Assembly: GCA_965365345.1 (NCBI GenBank)
Contig: CBDUBH010000070.1
Location: 1 to 18,974 of the forward strand
Length of the DNA stretch: 18,974 nucleotides
From: CBDUBH01 sp965365345
GTDB lineage: Bacteria > Bacteroidota > Ignavibacteria > Ignavibacteriales > SURF-24
Reading direction: 5' to 3'
Made by a program: the position numbers and the translations under genes. Below, one piece after another: positions 14,227-18,974 of this stretch (the first letter of the stretch is position 1; every line of letters begins with the position of its first letter). The notes under the pieces were generated by a model. It saw only the letters and a list, made by a program, of their open reading frames with translations, ran no database searches and had not been told where the DNA came from.

Positions 14227-16455
14227 ATGAATGAACCGCAAGTTAGTTTAGAAATTGCATTGGAACACGGATTAACCGAAGAAGAATACAATCTGGTTTG
14301 TCAAAGATTAAAAAGAATTCCTACATATACAGAACTTGGAATAATCAGCGTAATGTGGAGTGAACATTGCAGTTATAAAAATTCAATTGCTCTTTTAAAA
14401 ACTTTACCGAGAAGCGGCGGAAGATTGCTCGTTGGCGCGGGCGAAGAAAATGCAGGACTCGTTGATATTGGCGATGGACTAGGTGTTGTTTTTAAAATCG
14501 AAAGTCATAATCATCCTTCCGCAGTTGAACCTTATCAAGGCGCAGCAACGGGAGTCGGAGGAATTTTGCGTGATATTTTTACAATGGGAGCGCGCCCTAT
14601 TGCAGCGTTAAATTCATTGCGTTTCGGTTCTTTGGAAGATGCGCGCACAAGATTTTTATTTGACGGAGTTGTTGCGGGAATTGCAGATTACGGAAATTGC
14701 TTTGGCGTTCCAACCGTTGCCGGCGAAGTTTATTTTGATGAATCATATAAAGGAAATCCTTTGGTAAATGCAATGGCTGTCGGGATTGTAAAAACCGATA
14801 GAGTTGCTTCCGCAATTGCAAAAGGTGAAGGAAATCCTGTAATGATAGTTGGCTCATCAACAGGAAGAGACGGAATTCACGGAGCAACATTTGCATCGGA
14901 AGAAATTTCGGAAAAATCAGAAGCTAAAAGACCATCGGTACAAGTCGGCGATCCATTTACTGAAAAATTGCTTTTGGAAGCAACTTTGGAAATTATTAAA
15001 GATGATTTGATAGTTGGAATTCAAGATATGGGCGCTGCGGGAATTTCATGCTCAACTTCTGAAATGAGCGCAAAAGGAAATTCAGGAATGAAAATTAATT
15101 TAAGTAAAGTACCGCTTCGCGAAAAAGGAATGTCTGCTTACGAAATTATGCTTTCTGAAAGTCAGGAAAGAATGCTTGTTGTAGTAAAAAAAGGAAACGA
15201 AGAAAAAGTAAAACAAATTTTTGATAAATGGGATTTGCACTGCGAAATCATTGGCGAAGTTACAAATGATGGAATTATTCATATTGAATATGAAAACGAA
15301 TTGAAAGCAGAACTTCCCGCGCATGATTTGGTTTTAGGCGGCGGAGCCCCTGTTTATTATCGCGAAACAAAAGAACCGGAATATTTGAAAGAAACACGCG
15401 CATTTGATTTTTCAAAAATTCCCCAAACTGAAAATTTGAAAGATGTTTTTGAAAAAATAATTTCATCACCAAATATTGCATCAAAAAAATGGGTTTACGA
15501 ACAATACGATTCAATGGTTCGTACAAATACAATTACCGGTCCCGGATGCGATTCCGCTGTAATTTATGTTAAAGATACAAATAAAGCTCTCGCTGTAAAA
15601 ACAGATTGCAACGGTAGATATGTTTATTTGAATCCGAAAGAAGGAACAAAGATCGCAGTTGCTGAATCTGCAAGAAATATTGTGTGTTCCGGTGGAAAAC
15701 CGCTTGCAATTACAAATTGTTTGAATTTCGGAAATCCATACAAGCCCGAAGTTTACTGGCAATTCAAACAAGCTATCGAAGGAATGGGCGAAGCGTGCAG
15801 ATTTTTCGATACTCCTGTTACGGGCGGAAATGTCAGCTTCTATAACGAATCTCCCGATACAGCAGTTTACCCGACTCCGACAATCGGAATGCTCGGCTTA
15901 ATTGAAAATTTGGAAAACATTACAACTTCATATTTCAAAAATGAAGGCGATTTTATTTATGTTTTAGGCGAAGATTTTGAAGAACTCGGCGGAAGCGAAT
16001 TTTTGAAAGTTGTTCATAACATTGTAAGCGGTGATTGTCCGAAAATGGATTTGCAAAAAGAAAAAGATCTGCATGATTTATTATTGGATTTAATTGATAA
16101 AAAATACATTAACTCCGCGCATGATATTTCTGATGGCGGAATTTTAACAGCGCTGGCTGAATGCTGTGTCATAAATTTTGAAAATAAAATAGGCGCTGAT
16201 GTAAACATAAAAATAAAATCTCGCGAAGATTTTTCTTTATTCTCGGAATCTCAATCCCGTGTAGTAATATCAATATCTTCCGATAAAAAAGATGAATTTG
16301 AAAATATTGTTTATCAAAGTAAAGTAAAATTTGAGTTAATTGGAAAAACCGGCGGAAATTCATTAAAAGTAAATGATAATTATGAATTTGAATTGGAAAA
16401 AATTTCAGATCTGTATTACAATTCAATTTCAAAAAGAATGACAGAAGTTATCTAA
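14227..16455 (+). CDS. purL: Phosphoribosylformylglycinamidine synthase subunit PurL
   Basis: This 742-aa protein is the short (PurL-only) form of FGAM synthase, which needs separate PurS and PurQ subunits; neither is in this window. The N-terminal signature WSEHCSYKNS contains H47. KIESHNHPSAVEPYQGAATGVGG and the DMGAAGISCSTSEM segment are typical ATP/Mg and substrate parts, and the second half repeats the fold with PVTGGNVSFYNES and the HDISDGG motif. It converts FGAR to FGAM in purine synthesis using ammonia from PurQ. The YihY-type gene begins 17 bp after its stop. Confidence 0.97.
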   Translation: MNEPQVSLEIALEHGLTEEEYNLVCQRLKRIPTYTELGIISVMWSEHCSYKNSIALLKTLPRSGGRLLVGAGEENAGLVDIGDGLGVVFKIESHNHPSAVEPYQGAATGVGGILRDIFTMGARPIAALNSLRFGSLEDARTRFLFDGVVAGIADYGNCFGVPTVAGEVYFDESYKGNPLVNAMAVGIVKTDRVASAIAKGEGNPVMIVGSSTGRDGIHGATFASEEISEKSEAKRPSVQVGDPFTEKLLLEATLEIIKDDLIVGIQDMGAAGISCSTSEMSAKGNSGMKINLSKVPLREKGMSAYEIMLSESQERMLVVVKKGNEEKVKQIFDKWDLHCEIIGEVTNDGIIHIEYENELKAELPAHDLVLGGGAPVYYRETKEPEYLKETRAFDFSKIPQTENLKDVFEKIISSPNIASKKWVYEQYDSMVRTNTITGPGCDSAVIYVKDTNKALAVKTDCNGRYVYLNPKEGTKIAVAESARNIVCSGGKPLAITNCLNFGNPYKPEVYWQFKQAIEGMGEACRFFDTPVTGGNVSFYNESPDTAVYPTPTIGMLGLIENLENITTSYFKNEGDFIYVLGEDFEELGGSEFLKVVHNIVSGDCPKMDLQKEKDLHDLLLDLIDKKYINSAHDISDGGILTALAECCVINFENKIGADVNIKIKSREDFSLFSESQSRVVISISSDKKDEFENIVYQSKVKFELIGKTGGNSLKVNDNYEFELEKISDLYYNSISKRMTEVI

Positions 16456-16472
16456 AATAAAAGTGTGGTTCG

Positions 16473-17411
16473 GTGAAATTAAAGCATCTTCCGAAAATAA
16501 TTGTTGACTACTTGCGCACCCGTGCATGGCCTGATAAAGAAAGCGTAAAGGAGTTTTTTAAGCATTACTTTGGCGGAATTTACAACCGGGCAGATGAACA
16601 CCATATTTTTCTATATGCAAGCGGACTAGCATTTTCATTGTTCCTTTGTATAATTCCTTTTGTGCTTATAATTTTTGCGGCGCTTGGAAGTATTTTAGAA
16701 GTTACGTCAATCGAAAATCAAATTTACACTTTTATTTATACCGTAATTCCGTATCAATCATATGCCGATTATGCTTATGAAATTGTGTCATTAAGGATAA
16801 AAGAATTTGTTGATTACAAAAATGTTGCGGGAGTTTTAGGCGGTTTCGGATTGCTTTTTGCTGCAAGCGGTCTATTCAGTGCAATGCGTACAATATTGAA
16901 TCATATTTTTTCAAGCTATAAAGATAAAAATGTTGTAATCGGTAAATTACGGGATTTCGCAATGGTAATTCTCGTTTTGATCTTTATTTTTACGGCAACA
17001 TTTCTTTTGCCTGCTATCGATATTTTACGAAACTTTACTTTCAAATCGGAATTGTTCAAATATTTCAGATTAACTGCTTTTGAACATTTTACCATTACAT
17101 TTATTTCATTTGCAATTATTTTCTTAATATTTTTTGCGCTTTACTCATTTGTGCCTTATGCAAAATTAGGGAAACGGGTTCCGGCATTAAGCGCACTTTG
17201 GGCAGCGCTTCTTTGGGAAATTGCCAAAAGATTATTTGAATATTACATCAATAATGTTGCTACTTTGAATCGAGTTTACGGGACTTACGCATTGATTGTT
17301 GTTGTTGCTTTTTGGATATATTATTCAAGTGTGCTTTTTATTTTAGGTGCTGAAATTGGACAGCTTTACAGGGAAAGATTGATTCTTAAAGGTAAAGTTG
17401 ATGTAGCGTAA
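16473..17411 (+). CDS. YihY/BrkB-family inner-membrane protein
   Basis: This 312-aa protein has six hydrophobic segments, at about 45-70, 115-135, 160-180, 205-228, 235-255 and 270-295. The conserved LAFSLFLCIIPFVLIIF near residue 50 and the C-terminal VAFWIYYSSVLFILGAEIGQLYRE are typical of the YihY family. Older annotations call these proteins ribonuclease BN, which is not supported; function is unknown, perhaps in envelope transport. The GTG at 16473 is chosen because no in-frame ATG or earlier start gives a complete first helix. It probably shares the purL transcript. Confidence 0.9.
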   Translation: MKLKHLPKIIVDYLRTRAWPDKESVKEFFKHYFGGIYNRADEHHIFLYASGLAFSLFLCIIPFVLIIFAALGSILEVTSIENQIYTFIYTVIPYQSYADYAYEIVSLRIKEFVDYKNVAGVLGGFGLLFAASGLFSAMRTILNHIFSSYKDKNVVIGKLRDFAMVILVLIFIFTATFLLPAIDILRNFTFKSELFKYFRLTAFEHFTITFISFAIIFLIFFALYSFVPYAKLGKRVPALSALWAALLWEIAKRLFEYYINNVATLNRVYGTYALIVVVAFWIYYSSVLFILGAEIGQLYRERLILKGKVDVA

Positions 17412-17414
17412 AAA

Positions 17415-17458
17415 AGATTAAAAAGATTCAAAGATGAAAAGATTCAAAGATTAAAAAG
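17415..17458 (+). repeat. 8-9 bp tandem array of AAAGATTn units
   Basis: GAT words recur at 17416, 17425, 17433, 17441 and 17449 with 8-9 base spacing, and AAAGATTCAAAGAT is present at 17422-17435 and again at 17438-17451. It begins 3 bases after the YihY stop codon. The same 14-mer is at 9255-9268, also directly after a stop codon. Confidence 0.6.
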
Positions 17459-17507
17459 TTTGGGAAAAGAAAATTTTTTGTTAAGATTCGAAGCCAAAGA
17501 ACTTGTT

Positions 17508-17532
17508 CCATTATTCCTGCTTGTCCGTAATC
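17508..17532 (-). repeat. Degenerate inverted copy of an ATTCCGG...CCGGAAT palindromic unit
   Basis: Read on the minus strand, this 25-bp segment begins GATTACGGAC and continues AAGCAGGAATAATGG. It closely parallels the plus-strand unit at 17633-17656 but with arms damaged by two or three substitutions. The two copies face each other. Confidence 0.5.
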
Positions 17533-17632
17533 TTTCTTATTCTTATAAATTTACACTCAATCTAAGTAAAAGAATTTCCAAGATAAATTCTATCTTTGAT
17601 AAATTTTCTTAACATTAAAAATATATTAAAAA

Positions 17633-17656
17633 GGATTCCGGACTTTGCCGGAATGA
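17633..17656 (+). repeat. Palindromic intergenic unit with stem ATTCCGG/CCGGAAT
   Basis: A 7-bp stem (17635-17641 with 17648-17654) encloses the 6-base loop ACTTTG, flanked by GG and GA. Similar GATTCCGG...CCGGAATGAC elements are common as dispersed intergenic repeats in bacteria. No T run follows, so a terminator role is doubtful. Confidence 0.6.
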
Positions 17657-17743
17657 CTGAATATTTTATTTTTAATGAAAAAATATTTTTGCGGATTTCG
17701 AATTTTTAAGCAAAATATTTAATTGTAACTATTCTCTTTAAAA

Positions 17744-17772
17744 AACTGACAACTGACAACTGAAAACTAACT
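17744..17772 (+). repeat. Second phased 7-bp AACT repeat
   Basis: AACT ends at 17747, 17754, 17761 and 17768 (exact 7-base spacing), with one more at 17772. The intervening triplets are GAC, GAC and GAA. It touches the 3' end of the minus-strand outer-membrane gene. It is the same type of array as at 9427-9461, though here the units are nearly identical (ACTGACA). Confidence 0.7.
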
Positions 17773-18926
17773 CAATACAAATTGTAAGTTAAAGTTATAC
17801 TTGTCGAAAGTCTTTTCGGTGAATTGGCAATTTTTTCATACAAACCATTAATCCCGAAATACACATTATTTTCAAGATAGTACAAAAATGAAACGCTGAA
17901 AAGATTGTTGATCTCAGAATCTCGCAGACGAGGATTAATGTAATCAACTTTATAATCGGCAATGAAATTTATTCTGTTGCTTGCTTCAAAAATGAAGTTA
18001 ACGCGTGCGCCGCTTCGTATTTCTTTAAAGAACGAACTATCCATTGGAGTTGTAACTTCCGCCAGAGTATTAATTTGCATTCGCCAGCCGATCGGATAAG
18101 AATATCTCCCGCTTAAATTGAAATTCGGAACGCCGCTTTCAATTCCTTTATTTGTAACTAAATTAAAAAGTGCGCCTGCCGAAATATCCCAGCCGTAATA
18201 TCTCGGATTTACTTTTTCATTTATGCCGAATAAAACCTGGCGCATTCTAACAATTCCTAACGAGCCGATTTCATATCCTCTTAGTTTCCCTGAATTTTTA
18301 ACTTCTTTTTCGATATCGTTAAGCCATTGATTTTCGTAAACTTCACCGTAAAGATTTCTGTATTCGCCTTCGCGCTCAATAATTTTTGCAATGTTGATCA
18401 TAATTTCTTTCGGCATTCGCTCGCGCAAAATGCCTTCGCGAATTAAATGATCTTCAATTCTTACTGCTTTTGCCAAACTTGTTGCGTTAATATATCTTCC
18501 GTAACCTGCTCCTAAAGTTAAATCAGCATTTCTTGATTGTTCAAATCCTGAATCAAAATCAGCGCCTAATTTATTAGCTGTCAATCTTGAAAATGCAAAC
18601 CAGTCACGTTTTTCCCAAACATATTTTCTAATTCTTCCATCAAAAAAACCGTTATATGAATATTTGTTTTTGTCTTTTGAACCTGAAGCGGTCAGCGCAA
18701 TATCCCAAGCAAAGGGAAGTGATGAGAAAAATCTTCTGAAATTTAAATTTGCAGATGCGGAGTTTCCCGAAACACTATCGCCGACTTGCGACCAATTCCA
18801 AAATCCGTTTGCAATGAAATTAGTTGCGTTACTTACGGCAACATCATAATCATAAACTTTTACGTTTTGCGAAAATAAAACGGCAGGAAAAAATTAAAGA
18901 ATGAAAGAAAGTTTCAGGAGTTTCAT
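17772..18926 (-). pseudogene. Beta-barrel-like outer-membrane protein gene with a nonsense codon in its signal peptide
   Basis: Read on the minus strand from the ATG at 18926-18924, the frame gives MKLLKLSFIL, then an in-frame TAA at 18896-18894, then FFPAVLFSQ, then an open frame to the TGA at 17772. Without the stop this would be a 383-384 residue protein with a classic Sec signal peptide of Bacteroidota style. The body has many alternating hydrophobic/aromatic strands (NINFIADYKVDYI-type) and ends in an aromatic residue (TYNLY), as outer-membrane barrels do. A central helical segment (about 185-230) is charged. No in-frame ATG after the stop would keep the signal peptide. A single base change (TTA to TAA) or an assembly error would explain it. 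I do not recognise the family. Confidence 0.7.
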
Positions 18927-18974
18927 ATAAATTCCGAAAGATTTATTTATCAAAATATAAAAAAATCCGTTGTA

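Larger units (their letters stand above)
17412..17771. other. Gene-free stretch of 360 bp rich in repeats
   Basis: No gene is visible. The stretch contains an 8-9 bp tandem array just after the YihY stop, two inverted related palindromic units (17508-17532 and 17633-17656), and a phased 7-bp array next to the 3' end of the minus-strand gene. It lies between two convergent genes. No standard terminator with a T run is obvious, so the palindromes may take that role. Confidence 0.6.

Noticed and set aside
16473..17411. Ribonuclease BN
   Set aside because: This is an old misannotation of the YihY membrane family; no nuclease motif is present.
17772..18584. TTG at 18584 as the true start of the minus-strand gene
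   Set aside because: The frame continues upstream with barrel-like sequence to a signal peptide and an ATG at 18926; a start at 18584 would delete the export signal and several strands.
18664..18849. Plus-strand 61-codon frame near the right end
   Set aside because: It is the antisense shadow of the outer-membrane protein gene and has no ribosome-binding site or recognisable protein.
1..18974. CRISPR array or cas genes
   Set aside because: The repeats seen are 7-25 bp tandem or palindromic units without 30-40 bp regular spacers, and no cas gene is present.

Overview
The window is AT-rich (about one third G+C by eye) and reads like a chromosome segment of a Bacteroidota/Chlorobiota-group bacterium, most likely Ignavibacteria or a relative. 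This is an inference from gene content, codon use, weak Shine-Dalgarno sequences, a TTTG-N20-TATATTTT promoter-like sequence before era, and the style of the intergenic repeats. No rRNA or other taxonomic marker is present.

Region 1 (1-3288) is the right-hand end of an integrated element, most likely a prophage. It carries the 3' part of a large SGNH-hydrolase-like protein (probably a virion tail or fibre protein), a zinc ribbon/HTH/metallophosphoesterase fusion, and a 77-aa orphan. It ends at a displaced 3' half of a tRNA-Asp(GTC) gene (3246-3288) followed by that gene's terminator. This is the expected remnant when a phage integrates into a tRNA anticodon loop, so the intact tRNA-Asp and the integrase should lie to the left, outside the window.

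Region 2 (3324-7244) holds a 388-bp gene-free stretch, a 546-aa coiled-coil protein of unknown function with a faint Mrr-nuclease-like C-terminus, a small three-helix membrane protein on the minus strand, and a divergent ECF sigma factor/anti-sigma pair. The divergent intergenic space contains repeated GGTTAC elements and an inverted repeat, which are candidate control sites.

Region 3 (7376-17411) is housekeeping DNA, all on the plus strand: era with an overlapping EamA transporter; a tightly coupled acylphosphatase-ispF-DedA-lnt run with overlapping stop/start codons and TTG starts; threonine aldolase plus a hotdog thioesterase; and purL followed by a YihY-type membrane protein. A REP-like inverted repeat and a phased 7-bp repeat separate the first two runs.

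Region 4 (17412-18974) contains a 360-bp gene-free spacer with several repeat types, then a minus-strand beta-barrel-like outer-membrane protein gene. That gene is open throughout except for one in-frame TAA inside its signal peptide.

I did not find a clear previously undescribed defence or other multi-gene system. The most informative signals are the prophage/tRNA-Asp junction, the unusual metallophosphoesterase, the phased 7-bp repeats, and the signal-peptide nonsense codon.
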